Source of the DNA: a virus
Reading direction: 5' to 3' (one strand)
Virus record (IMG/VR): IMGVR_UViG_3300042567_000999
Span: 19,427 to 83,426 of that record
Length of the DNA stretch: 64,000 nucleotides
Shown: piece by piece, positions 1 through 8,396 of the stretch
How the letters are laid out: the number at the start of each line of letters is the position of its first letter
How positions within the stretch are numbered: the stretch's first letter is position 1
Position numbers and translations under genes: made by a program
The notes under the pieces: generated by a model
What the model was told of the DNA's origin: nothing
Seen by the model: the letters and a program-made list of their open reading frames with translations, nothing else
Database searches by the model: none

Positions 1-58
1 AATCAAGGTCACCATTATGGTTGATACCTATTTCTGCAATTACATAAGTTTTTTTCAT
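1..58 (-). CDS. NeuB-like nonulosonate (sialic acid family) synthase, N-terminal fragment
   Basis: Only the first 19 codons lie in the window; the gene continues beyond the left edge. The visible residues read MKKTYVIAEIGINHNGDLD, which is the start typical of NeuB/LegI/PseI enzymes, where the IAEIGxNHxG strand begins the TIM barrel. Known members condense phosphoenolpyruvate with an N-acylated amino hexose to make a nine-carbon sugar acid. It is the most downstream visible gene of the leftward sugar operon, 6 bases after the SIS-domain gene stops, and its product would be the natural substrate of the CMP-sugar synthetase encoded at 3932-4600. Which nonulosonate is made cannot be told from this fragment. 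Confidence 0.8.
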   Translation of the reverse strand, partial: MKKTYVIAEIGINHNGDLD

Positions 59-64
59 TTTTTA

Positions 65-640
65 TTATTTAAACATTTTATTTTCTACTATTTCTAAAAT
101 TGTATGCCCAAGTAGTGTGTGACATTCTTGTATTCTTGCGGTGTTATTTGAGGGTATAATTAAATTATAATCTGATATATCTTTCATTTCCCCACCATCA
201 TTACCAATAAAGGATGCGATAATCGCTCCCTTGTTTTTAGCGACTCCAATTGCTTTAATAACATTTTTTGATTTACCTGAGGTTGAGAAACAAATTAGAA
301 TATCACCTTCTTTTACTGATGATTTAATTTCTCGTGAGAAGATATCTGAATATGAGTAATCATTTCCTACCGCAGTTAAATAAGAAACATTGGCCGCTAA
401 TAAAACAACTTCTAACGGGTCTCTATCAAAATAGAATCGACCACTTAATTCTGCTGAAAGGTGTTGTGCATCAGCAAAACTTCCACCATTACCACAAAAG
501 AATACTTTATTACCGTTTTTATAACACTCGATGATTTTTTCTGCAATCGTATTTGAGTTGTTTATAATCTCTTTGTCATTCAATAGTTCAGTCTTCAATT
601 TAATTGACTCCTGAATATTCTTTATAACCATTTCTACCAT
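65..640 (-). CDS. SIS-domain sugar-phosphate isomerase, GmhA-like
   Basis: A 191-residue single SIS domain protein of the size of GmhA (sedoheptulose-7-phosphate isomerase) and DiaA. Visible signatures are the phosphate-binding loop FCGNGGSFADAQHLSAEL near residue 48, the second loop CFSTSGKSKNV near residue 117, and IQECHTLLGH near the C-terminus, which matches the catalytic His region of GmhA. The Glu of AELSGRF is also kept. Family members interconvert aldose and ketose phosphates or make the heptose precursor. The start overlaps the end of the upstream dehydrogenase by 7 bases, so the two are probably translationally coupled. Its substrate in this cassette is unknown: a ketose-aldose step ahead of the NeuB-like enzyme is an inference. 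Confidence 0.8.
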   Translation of the reverse strand: MVEMVIKNIQESIKLKTELLNDKEIINNSNTIAEKIIECYKNGNKVFFCGNGGSFADAQHLSAELSGRFYFDRDPLEVVLLAANVSYLTAVGNDYSYSDIFSREIKSSVKEGDILICFSTSGKSKNVIKAIGVAKNKGAIIASFIGNDGGEMKDISDYNLIIPSNNTARIQECHTLLGHTILEIVENKMFK

Positions 641-1452
641 ACTGTTTTCCCTCCGTCTATTACAACATTCGAACCTGTCATATATGAACTTGCGTCAGAA
701 CACATAAACACAATCGCACCTTTATATTCATCAATGTGAGCCATTCTACCCATCGGTATAATATTAGATAACTTAGTTACAAAATCAACAGGATGGTCGT
801 TATAAACACCTGTCGGACTTAAACAATTTACTCTAATATTATTTTTGGCGAAATATGTAGAAAGATATTTTGTCATACCAATTACAGCCCATTTGGCTGC
901 CGAATATGTAATTGGTTTTACATTCTGTTCGTTTTCAGATTTTGTTTCATCTCTGTAGATTCTTTGGTCAGGTGCAATCACACCCAAATCAGACGAAATG
1001 TTTAATACAACACCACCACCCGTTTCTAACATTTTATTACAAATTACTTGTGAAGTAATAAAAGTTCCGTTTATAATTGCATCAATACCTTCTTTAAAAT
1101 ACGATTCAGTCATCACCTCAAATCTTGTTTCAGGCGTTAAACTTTTATCGTCTTTTGTGACTTTTGGGTCTTTAGCCGCGTTATTAATAAGGATATCGAT
1201 TCTTTCATATTTGTTTGACACCTCATTTACACTTTTTTTGTCTGTAACATTCATGTATTCCATAAACACATTTTCTTCCCCATAAACTGAAGAAAGTTCT
1301 TTGTGTTTTTTAGATAACATATCCATGTCGACATCTGTAAGAATTACTTTAGCCCCATATTCTAAAAGAGCCTCGGCGTGTTTTGGACCTAATAATCCAC
1401 CCGCGCCGGTAATTAAAGCAACCTTACCATCTAAATCAAATAAGTTTCTCAT
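634..1452 (-). CDS. Short-chain dehydrogenase/reductase of sugar pathway
   Basis: A classical SDR of 272 residues. The N-terminal Rossmann nucleotide-binding motif is ALITGAGGLLGPKHAEAL, followed by the acidic VILTDVD that usually favours NAD(H). The NNA motif (ILINNAAKDP), the catalytic Ser in LNISSD and the YSAAK pair (Y and K four apart) are all present, and the protein ends with the usual TGSNVVIDGGKT loop. It should oxidise or reduce a sugar hydroxyl or keto group in the cytoplasm. SDRs next to NeuB- and NeuA-like genes are known in legionaminic-type flagellin glycosylation clusters (PtmA). It overlaps its neighbours by 7 and 4 bases. The GGLLG loop is slightly unlike the usual GxGxG pattern but within family variation. 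Confidence 0.85.
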   Translation of the reverse strand: MRNLFDLDGKVALITGAGGLLGPKHAEALLEYGAKVILTDVDMDMLSKKHKELSSVYGEENVFMEYMNVTDKKSVNEVSNKYERIDILINNAAKDPKVTKDDKSLTPETRFEVMTESYFKEGIDAIINGTFITSQVICNKMLETGGGVVLNISSDLGVIAPDQRIYRDETKSENEQNVKPITYSAAKWAVIGMTKYLSTYFAKNNIRVNCLSPTGVYNDHPVDFVTKLSNIIPMGRMAHIDEYKGAIVFMCSDASSYMTGSNVVIDGGKTVW

Positions 1453-2216
1453 AATAATGTTTTGATTTTTTGGTATGTATTTTTTATGTAATTTATTTCA
1501 TCACCATCCACATCTCTTGCAAGTTGCAATATGATGTTATCAGTGTAATTAATATTTTTTAATGAATCAATTATAGTTTTAAAATTGGTATCGCCTAACC
1601 CAAAATGTTTTGTTTCACCATTAAAAGTTCTATCTTTAAAATGAACATTTTTTATTTTTGACCCGAAGTAATTTATTAATTCTTCATGGTCTATTTTTTC
1701 TTTATATGTTGAGGTGAAATTACCGGTATCATAGGTAATAAAAAAATTGTCTTTATTATTTACGACATCCATCACAATTTCTTTATCACATTCAAATTCA
1801 AAACAAAAATTAATTGATGGATATTTTTCAGATATTGGAATTATGTTTTTTAAAAATTCATATCTGATATATTCATTTTCCACTGAACTATCTTCTAAAA
1901 GTGGTATTACTATTTTATTCAATTTTAGTTCTACCATTTTATCTAAAACAGGTACTAAATTTTGATTCATAAATTCATCTTTGTAAAATGAATTATTAAC
2001 CATAGTATCTACACAAACCGATAAGATGTTAGTGGGTAAATTAGATTCAATAAATAATGGATTATTTAAGTTATCGTTTGGAGTTATTAACCATTCGATA
2101 CCACTCAACTCGATATGATTTAAAACATTAAATTCGGATTTCCAGTTAAGTGGAAACTCTTGCATTTTTTTATTGACCGGCTCACTAAGACGACCTTGTA
2201 AAACTCCTACTATCAT
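1449..2216 (-). CDS. TIM-barrel sugar isomerase/epimerase (AP endonuclease 2 fold)
   Basis: A 255-residue protein that resembles the xylose-isomerase-like TIM barrel (AP endonuclease family 2) sugar epimerases. Metal-ligand motifs expected for that fold can be seen in order: FCFEFECDKE, ITYDTGNF, NVHFKDR with His and Asp, and the C-terminal LARD strand. Members shift keto or epimerise C3/C5 of sugars and sugar acids using a divalent metal. The ATG overlaps the stop codon of the upstream VOC gene by 4 bases and its own stop overlaps the SDR start by 4 bases, so it sits inside the cassette. The exact reaction is not predictable from sequence. Confidence 0.7.
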   Translation of the reverse strand: MIVGVLQGRLSEPVNKKMQEFPLNWKSEFNVLNHIELSGIEWLITPNDNLNNPLFIESNLPTNILSVCVDTMVNNSFYKDEFMNQNLVPVLDKMVELKLNKIVIPLLEDSSVENEYIRYEFLKNIIPISEKYPSINFCFEFECDKEIVMDVVNNKDNFFITYDTGNFTSTYKEKIDHEELINYFGSKIKNVHFKDRTFNGETKHFGLGDTNFKTIIDSLKNINYTDNIILQLARDVDGDEINYIKNTYQKIKTLL

Positions 2217-2626
2217 AATAACTCAACAAATTCTATAATATTATTTTCTGGGTCCGAACCAAAAAAAACTTTAACCGTTTTTTCATCAGAAATTGTCGGA
2301 GTATTAATGATAGGTAAATTATTATCAATAAACTTATCGTAAAGAGTTTTAACATTATCTATAGTAAATGCAAAATGAGTGTACCCGTTTTCAAAAAGAC
2401 TTTTTTTATTTATTTCACAACTTCCAAAATAAAGCAATTCAACTATTGTTTTATTATCTTTACCCAATTTAATAATTCTTGGAGATTTATTAACAGAATT
2501 AAGTATATGATTTAAAAACCGACCTTCTTCTATTTTATCATAAAGAATTTCCAATCCAATTACATCTTGATAAAACCATTTCATTTTATCCAAGTCGTTT
2601 ACGACTATACCAACGTGCCTAAACAT
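2213..2626 (-). CDS. VOC (glyoxalase-fold) metal enzyme
   Basis: A 137-residue single-chain vicinal-oxygen-chelate protein. It begins FRHVGIVVNDLDKMKWFYQD, the typical first beta-alpha unit with a metal-binding His at residue 3 or 4, then has YTHFAFTIDN as the start of the second module and ends NIIEFVELL, which supplies the glutamate ligand. VOC proteins act as epimerases, lyases, dioxygenases or resistance proteins. Its placement between the TIM-barrel isomerase and the aminotransferase, with overlaps of 4 and 22 bases, argues for a step in the sugar pathway, perhaps an epimerisation, but this is inference only. Confidence 0.7.
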   Translation of the reverse strand: MFRHVGIVVNDLDKMKWFYQDVIGLEILYDKIEEGRFLNHILNSVNKSPRIIKLGKDNKTIVELLYFGSCEINKKSLFENGYTHFAFTIDNVKTLYDKFIDNNLPIINTPTISDEKTVKVFFGSDPENNIIEFVELL

Positions 2627-3939
2627 TCTATCAAACTTTCTTTTAAAACTCCAATACCTTCAATTAACGCATCATCATCAATAGTTAATGGAGGACCTAT
2701 TTTTAATGTTCCTGATTGTGTCCTAATTGATAATAAACCTTTTCTCATTGCAACTTCTATTATCATATCAACAAAATCAACGTCATTTCCATTTGGTGAT
2801 TTGATGAAAACCCCCGCCAATAATCCTTTACAGTTTATTTTTTTTACATAATCAGGCATTTCTTCTTTCCACTTTAATAATTCCGTTTCCATTATCTTAC
2901 CTTTCCGATATGATTCGTTAATCAAATCATTATCTAAAAGATATTCTACAGAAGCTTTTGACGCGGCAACCGCAACAGGGTTACCCCCATGTGTGCTGTT
3001 GTATGACATATCGTTGTTAATAATTTTATTATTAGTTATTACGCAAGATAATGGTAATGATGATGAAATCCCTTTAGCACAAACAATTATATCGGGAGTA
3101 ATATCAAAATGTTCATAAGCGAATAATTTACCTGTCCTACCAAACCCTGATTGTATCTCGTCAATTATTAATAAGACGTTATTATGTTCACACCATTTTT
3201 TTAATAATTTAACATATTCTTTTGACGCAAATTCGGCTGACCATCCTTGATATGGTTCCATGATTACTGAGGAATACTCAGAAGGATTTATATCTTTAAA
3301 ATATTTTTCAAAAAGTTCTTGTGGTAACAACCCTTCTTTTTCTAATGTAATAGTATCAGGGTAAGGTAAATGAGTTACATATGTTTTAACGGGTATCCAT
3401 TCTTGTGATTTAAATTTACCACCTGCCATTGCCGACCCCATAGTTTTGCCATGATAACCATTATTGAATGAGATGATTTTGTTTTTACCTGTATGTTTAA
3501 TTGACATTTTAATTGCACACTCAACAGACTCAGAACCGGTAGATAAAAATAAAACTTTGTCTAAATTTTTAGGTGAAACATTAACTAATAGTTTAGAAAA
3601 TTCAGACCTTTCTTTGGTTGGGTAATAATAAGCGTTTAATAAATTTTTATTAGTCGTAGAGATAATAGCTTCTTTTACTTTTGGGTTTGAGTGCCCTACA
3701 TTTGTGACAAATATTGATGAGGTAAAATCTATCCATTTATTACCTGATATATCATAAATTGAATAATTTAATGCCGAATCCCACACTACGGGTAGTTGGT
3801 CATTCATTGAATTTGGCTCATACTTGATACAATTATTTAAATACTCTAATGATTGTGGAGATGGAATTGATGTTGTAATGTTTCTATAACGTGTTTTTAC
3901 AGAATCACATTTAACCGGTGTTAACTGGAACTTATACAT
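2605..3939 (-). CDS. Class III PLP aminotransferase
   Basis: A full-length 444-residue class III (fold type I) aminotransferase. Features seen in order are SGNKWIDFTSSIFVTNVGHS, the FLSTGSESVECAIK cofactor phosphate loop, NNGYHGKTMGSAMAGG, the IIDEIQSGFGRTGKLFAYEH strand with the PLP-ring Asp, and the AKGISSSLPLS segment near residue 290, whose Lys should form the Schiff base. The family moves amino groups between keto sugars or aldehydes and amino acids, or acts as glutamate-1-semialdehyde mutases. Typical nonulosonate aminotransferases are DegT type, so a class III enzyme here is unusual. The gene overlaps the CMP-synthetase gene by 8 bases and the VOC gene by 22 bases. Confidence 0.9.
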   Translation of the reverse strand: MYKFQLTPVKCDSVKTRYRNITTSIPSPQSLEYLNNCIKYEPNSMNDQLPVVWDSALNYSIYDISGNKWIDFTSSIFVTNVGHSNPKVKEAIISTTNKNLLNAYYYPTKERSEFSKLLVNVSPKNLDKVLFLSTGSESVECAIKMSIKHTGKNKIISFNNGYHGKTMGSAMAGGKFKSQEWIPVKTYVTHLPYPDTITLEKEGLLPQELFEKYFKDINPSEYSSVIMEPYQGWSAEFASKEYVKLLKKWCEHNNVLLIIDEIQSGFGRTGKLFAYEHFDITPDIIVCAKGISSSLPLSCVITNNKIINNDMSYNSTHGGNPVAVAASKASVEYLLDNDLINESYRKGKIMETELLKWKEEMPDYVKKINCKGLLAGVFIKSPNGNDVDFVDMIIEVAMRKGLLSIRTQSGTLKIGPPLTIDDDALIEGIGVLKESLIECLGTLV

Positions 3940-4600
3940 TTTTTTTACTTAAAATATACTCAATATAATTAAAATCATCAATAGTGTCAATTTCATAAGT
4001 TTTATCAGTAATAAATGAATAAATTTTATCACCATAAAAACTATCTGAATCCATAAAAATTTCAGGGGTTACTATATCAACATATCCGTTAGGTGAATAT
4101 GTTTTAGGATAACTTTGTCTAGGTAAATTAGTATCCATAGTATCAACTATAGGTTGCCAAAACTCACCATTTTTTGTATAAAACTTATATACAGATTCTG
4201 AAGTTTCATGTGCAGACCTAAGACTTGTTATGTTTTTTTTATTTTTTAAAAACACTTCAATAGCGTTATCAATGACTAATGGATTTACTAAAGGGGTTGT
4301 TGCTCTTAAATGTATTATTGGTTCAGTATGGTTTAATTCTTTGCAAAAATGTCTAAAAGAATCTATATCTAAAGATGTGTCAGTTGACAATTCATTAGGT
4401 CTTACAATGATTTTACATCCTAGATTCTTTGAGATTTCAATTATCTCCTCATCATCAGAAGAAACATATACATCTGTAATTTTTTTTGATTCTTTAGCCG
4501 AAGTAATTACATACTCAATTAAAGGTTTACCCATTAATTGTTTTATGTTTTTTTTTGGAACGCCTTTACTTCCACCCCTTGCTAAAATTAAGGATATCAT
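3932..4600 (-). CDS. CMP-sugar (acylneuraminate-type) cytidylyltransferase
   Basis: A 222-residue NeuA/LegF/PseF-like nucleotidyltransferase. The N-terminal signature ISLILARGGSKGVPKKNI is the CTP-binding loop of this family, followed by VYVSSDDEEI and LRATTPLVNP. It should activate a nonulosonic acid, or another keto sugar acid, with CMP for use by a glycosyltransferase. Length matches bacterial CMP-legionaminate and CMP-sialate synthetases. With a NeuB-like gene in the same operon the sugar is most likely a nonulosonate. Start and stop overlap the neighbours by 4 and 8 bases. Confidence 0.88.
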   Translation of the reverse strand: MISLILARGGSKGVPKKNIKQLMGKPLIEYVITSAKESKKITDVYVSSDDEEIIEISKNLGCKIIVRPNELSTDTSLDIDSFRHFCKELNHTEPIIHLRATTPLVNPLVIDNAIEVFLKNKKNITSLRSAHETSESVYKFYTKNGEFWQPIVDTMDTNLPRQSYPKTYSPNGYVDIVTPEIFMDSDSFYGDKIYSFITDKTYEIDTIDDFNYIEYILSKKNV

Positions 4601-5295
4601 TTTTTTTCCGCTTTACAAATTAACATTGCCTCTTTTGAGAATCTAATAATCTTGTTTGTTTTTTTACCCCATAATACTTTTTCAAATGGTGAGTATGGTA
4701 ATGGTAATTTTTGAATGATGTATCTAAAAATGTTTAAAAATGAATATTTCCATGTTAATGGTAACTGATAAAAATATTCACACTCAGAAACAAACCCAGA
4801 TAGGTCACAAGCGGTTTCTAATGAATATCTAGTGAAAGGTGTAACATGTGTGTGGTCAATATAGAAAGCCTCCTTATACGAATGTTTCCAACTCGGAGCC
4901 ATACAAATTAATACGCCACCCTTTTTTAACATTCTATATGATTCATCTAATAAAATATCCGGATTTTGTAGATGCTCAACAACAGATTTTGAAAAAATAA
5001 AATCAAATTTTTCATCTTTAAACGGATATTTTTTTTCGTTTAAATCATAAGATTTAAATTTTTTTGACGGTATGTTTTCTTTTGAGGAATTTGATATGTC
5101 CATTCCATAAGCATCTATACCACATTCAATAAAACATTTTGTTATTACTCCATCACCACATCCAATATCTAAAATCTTAGCCCCTTCTTTTATGTTATAT
5201 TTTTTTATAATATAGTTAACTAACTTTTTTGGGTAATCTGATTTATTTTCTTTATATGTTTTTTGAACATAATTAGGATTAAATATTGAACTCAT
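4597..5295 (-). CDS. Class I SAM-dependent methyltransferase
   Basis: A 232-residue methyltransferase of the type 11 group. Motif I is AKILDIGCGDGVITKCF near residue 40, the acidic end of beta 2 is YGMDIS, and motif IV is FDFIFSKSVVEHL. A basic C-terminal helical part follows. It probably methylates a sugar hydroxyl, amine or carboxylate on the glycan, since it sits between the CMP-sugar synthetase and a transferase candidate with 4-base overlaps on both sides. The substrate cannot be read from the sequence. Confidence 0.85.
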   Translation of the reverse strand: MSSIFNPNYVQKTYKENKSDYPKKLVNYIIKKYNIKEGAKILDIGCGDGVITKCFIECGIDAYGMDISNSSKENIPSKKFKSYDLNEKKYPFKDEKFDFIFSKSVVEHLQNPDILLDESYRMLKKGGVLICMAPSWKHSYKEAFYIDHTHVTPFTRYSLETACDLSGFVSECEYFYQLPLTWKYSFLNIFRYIIQKLPLPYSPFEKVLWGKKTNKIIRFSKEAMLICKAEKK

Positions 5296-6011
5296 ATTTT
5301 TTCAGTTTTTAAAATTTCACTTAGACGTGAATCTACACTTGTGTTTATTATCTCAACCCCAATTTTTTTAGCACTATCGTTAATAATTCTAAAATCATTT
5401 AACATATTAGGTATAGTTGAGTCAAATTCCGTTGCCGATATTGGGGCCATATAAGAACCAAAATAACCTTTTTTATAGTCTAAATCTACCCCTGATACGT
5501 ATATTTTTTTACACCCCAATAATATAGATAGTGCTAACATATGTACAGCAACAGTATCCCCTGCACTATATTTCTCATCATTACCTGTAAATTTTTGTAA
5601 CTCTTCTTGTATTGTTAATCTATCACTAATAAAATTTTGACATCCGTTTGCACAACTATAACAGGTTTTATTATCAAAGTGTCTTTGGTCGTAACCCACA
5701 TAATTTAAATTTCCTAAATTTTTTTCAATCCACCATCTAGGTGTTGAGTCTACTGAGTCTGCATGTACAAGTGATGTGTTAGGCATTCTTTTTAATCTAT
5801 CAATTAAACTACCAACTTGTTGCGTATTCGCCCAAACCCAATAGTTAGGTTGTAAATCACTTATCAAATCAATATCGTTACAAGAAACTAAAACTATATT
5901 TTTCCTTTCTTTTATAATGTGTCCTATAGTGTCCGAAAGAGAAGGACCTAAACCACAAACAAATGATGTTTTGTCTTTCTCAAGGTTTATAATATCTTTT
6001 AAATTTTTCAT
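5292..6011 (-). CDS. GPSL-motif Rossmann protein, candidate sugar-acid transferase
   Basis: A 239-residue protein with an N-terminal SFVCGLGPSLSD loop and a distal GCKKIYVSGVDLDY strand. The GxGPSL loop followed by a GxDLxY strand is shared by MptE-like/DUF115 (motility accessory factor) proteins and, in looser form, by family 42 sialyltransferases. Both use nucleotide-activated sugars or pterins, and the motility accessory factors attach pseudaminic or legionaminic acid to flagellin. Being next to a CMP-sugar synthetase, it is the best candidate here for transferring the CMP-activated sugar. The middle contains a small cysteine cluster (CYSCANGC), unusual for the family. Family assignment is tentative. 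Confidence 0.5.
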   Translation of the reverse strand: MKNLKDIINLEKDKTSFVCGLGPSLSDTIGHIIKERKNIVLVSCNDIDLISDLQPNYWVWANTQQVGSLIDRLKRMPNTSLVHADSVDSTPRWWIEKNLGNLNYVGYDQRHFDNKTCYSCANGCQNFISDRLTIQEELQKFTGNDEKYSAGDTVAVHMLALSILLGCKKIYVSGVDLDYKKGYFGSYMAPISATEFDSTIPNMLNDFRIINDSAKKIGVEIINTSVDSRLSEILKTEKI

Positions 6012-6019
6012 AATATTTT

Positions 6020-7666
6020 TTATATTTCTAAAGTAAGTTTTTTGTAAATAATATCATCTGGTAACAAATATTTTTTTGATTTATTAAAATTATTTTTAAT
6101 ACTTTCTAGTCTTTTTATATAGTCATCTATAGATAAATTATTTACGATGTCCACTAACTCCTCAACATTGTCAAAAATAATCATACCGTTAGTGTCAAAA
6201 AAATCACCTATTGAAGGACACCCCCAATAAATTGGTACTGTTCCTGTCACAAAACAATCAATTAGTTTCTCAGTAAACCAATAATCTCTTTTAGTGTTTT
6301 CCACCACAATGTGAAATTTATATTCTTTTAGTCCGTCAAGTTTATAATCTATTGGGTTGTAAGTTCTACCGTATACATCTATTTTACCATTTAATTGGTT
6401 AATAATGTCGTGTCTTAATCTATGACCATTTGTTTGAGTCTTATTTGATGATATTATACTTATCATTTTTGATTTATTGTAAATTTTTTGGTCCTCAGGT
6501 TTTATCCAACAACATCCGAATGGTAATAATTCATAATTTCCACCCTTGTCTAATAGTGACTTTTCATGTGTGAATACTTTTTTAAATTTATTATTGTTAT
6601 TAACAATAAAATCATAGGTATATGGTGCGATTTCTTTTGGTTCGATTAACCAAGCAATTGAATTATGGTTATTTGTGACTTCCCCCAATCTCGCATCGGT
6701 GTAAACAACAAAATCATTACCATTTTTATTAAAATTTTCTCTTTTCCATTTAAAAAATAATGAGTCTTGGTAATCACTACAGTAACCTATTTTTGAGTGT
6801 GAGAATGTTGAGTCTATTAGATTAATAGTGTCGTTTTTTGTTTTTACTAATAACCCATTATTGTAATTTACGTTTACTTTAATCCATCCATCTACATATA
6901 TGTTATCGTAATCTTGAAATCCTTTAGGTCCAAACCACATACTTGGGCATAAAACTTTTTTATTTTCATTTTTATTTAAAAAGGCTGACCACCATGAAAA
7001 TGTTGAGTTTGATATTACGTTATTTTCACATAAACTCATCATCCATAAATCTTCATAATCTTGTAACTGGTCAACAAAAACCACTTTAGAAGATTTAATA
7101 TTATTTTTAACCCAATTAATATCATCACTAAAAACATAAAATACTTCAGTTAAGTCATCTAAAAGATTTATACAATAATCAATATAACTTAAATCTACAG
7201 ATGGTAGTATATCGTTTATAGTTAGATAGTCACCTCTTCTAATGTGTATCGAAGTAGATTTTTGATTTTTAAAATTTGGGTACAAAGATTTTAATTTTGT
7301 AATAAAATTATCATCAGGACCGAACATTTCTTTTATGTTTTCATCATACCCTAAAAAATTGTTTAGACTTTGGTAATACCCATAGAATTCTATATTACTA
7401 TCCCAAGAAAAATTTAAATTAGGTTTATTCCAGGTTTCTTCAGAAACTCTTTTTTTGTTAATAATTTTATCAACAAATTTTACATTTTTAAAAATATTGT
7501 CAACATAATGAGTAGTTTGTTTAGATTGTGACATTGGGGTGTAAGACACGGGTTCAAAAACACTTTCTTTATTATTTTTTAATCCTTGACAAACCGCATG
7601 TGCGATTTGAAACATTTGGTTACCTAACCCACCCATTAAATAGGCTGTTGAATAAACATTTTCCAT
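6020..7666 (-). CDS. Two-domain GT11-GT10 fucosyltransferase
   Basis: A 548-residue fusion. Residues 1-250 carry GT11 alpha-1,2-fucosyltransferase motifs: GGLGNQMFQIAHAV near residue 12, SIHIRRGDYL, and STFSWWSAFLN. Residues about 290-540 carry GT10 alpha-1,3-fucosyltransferase motifs: FHIVVENTKRDYWFTEKLID near residue 450, followed by GTVPIYWGCPSIGDFF, the GDP-fucose-binding region. Each half has the length of a normal single-domain enzyme, so one chain may add two fucoses, or related 6-deoxysugars, to one acceptor. No GDP-fucose synthesis genes are visible, so the donor must come from the host or from genes outside the window. The gene lies 8 bases upstream of the GPSL protein gene and 1 base downstream of a GT2 gene. 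Confidence 0.85.
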   Translation of the reverse strand: MENVYSTAYLMGGLGNQMFQIAHAVCQGLKNNKESVFEPVSYTPMSQSKQTTHYVDNIFKNVKFVDKIINKKRVSEETWNKPNLNFSWDSNIEFYGYYQSLNNFLGYDENIKEMFGPDDNFITKLKSLYPNFKNQKSTSIHIRRGDYLTINDILPSVDLSYIDYCINLLDDLTEVFYVFSDDINWVKNNIKSSKVVFVDQLQDYEDLWMMSLCENNVISNSTFSWWSAFLNKNENKKVLCPSMWFGPKGFQDYDNIYVDGWIKVNVNYNNGLLVKTKNDTINLIDSTFSHSKIGYCSDYQDSLFFKWKRENFNKNGNDFVVYTDARLGEVTNNHNSIAWLIEPKEIAPYTYDFIVNNNNKFKKVFTHEKSLLDKGGNYELLPFGCCWIKPEDQKIYNKSKMISIISSNKTQTNGHRLRHDIINQLNGKIDVYGRTYNPIDYKLDGLKEYKFHIVVENTKRDYWFTEKLIDCFVTGTVPIYWGCPSIGDFFDTNGMIIFDNVEELVDIVNNLSIDDYIKRLESIKNNFNKSKKYLLPDDIIYKKLTLEI

Positions 7667-7667
7667 A

Positions 7668-8396
7668 CTATTGTGGTTTATATTTTTTTAAGTTTCTTAT
7701 TATGTTTGCGCATCTTTGTTGTTCCATTTGACCCGCTCTGGCGTTTTCTTTATGTTCGTTATGTGGATTTTCTTCATTATAGACTAAAAGTATTTCCGGT
7801 ATAAATTCGTAATGTTTATCACCACACATCTCAATCATAGGGTATGAATATGCGACATCCGGAGCGGCTTTAAAGTATTCTCCATTTTCATCGGTAAACG
7901 ACGACTCATCAATATTACGCCAAAGATGTACTTTCCAAGTTCTTAAATGTGAAAAGGCAAAAATATCCGTTCTTACGGTTTTATAATTAACTCTATTAGA
8001 AAAACCAATCATACCATTTGAATAAACAAAGCTACCGTTAGTTAACCATAAATTTTTATTTTTTTCGTATTTGTCATTAATAAACCCTAAGACTTTATCA
8101 TTATACAACCAATCGTCACCATCTAATTCAATAATAATATCATCATCGTCAAATAAAGATTCATCCATCAATAAATCATCCATATTTTTTAGTTTATACT
8201 TTTTTACTTTATTTTCTATTAGTATAAACCTATCATCACCATCGATTAGTTTTTTTATTTGCTCCACTGTTTTATCAGTGGAAACATCATCAACCAAATA
8301 CATTTTGAAATTTTTATGTAATTGATTTTTAACTGAATTAATACATTTCTCAATATAGTTTTCGGCATTCCAAAAACAACTAACAACTTTAACCAT
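7668..8396 (-). CDS. GT2 family glycosyltransferase
   Basis: A 242-residue GT-A fold inverting glycosyltransferase. It begins VKVVSCFWNAENYIEKCINS, followed by YLVDDVSTDKTVE and then IIELDGDDWLYND, which holds the DxD-type metal and nucleotide-sugar binding motif. Length fits a minimal GT2 without a membrane anchor, so it is cytoplasmic. Its start overlaps the upstream GT2-GT4 gene by 8 bases. It probably adds one residue of the glycan built by this operon; donor and acceptor are unknown. Confidence 0.88.
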   Translation of the reverse strand: MVKVVSCFWNAENYIEKCINSVKNQLHKNFKMYLVDDVSTDKTVEQIKKLIDGDDRFILIENKVKKYKLKNMDDLLMDESLFDDDDIIIELDGDDWLYNDKVLGFINDKYEKNKNLWLTNGSFVYSNGMIGFSNRVNYKTVRTDIFAFSHLRTWKVHLWRNIDESSFTDENGEYFKAAPDVAYSYPMIEMCGDKHYEFIPEILLVYNEENPHNEHKENARAGQMEQQRCANIIRNLKKYKPQ

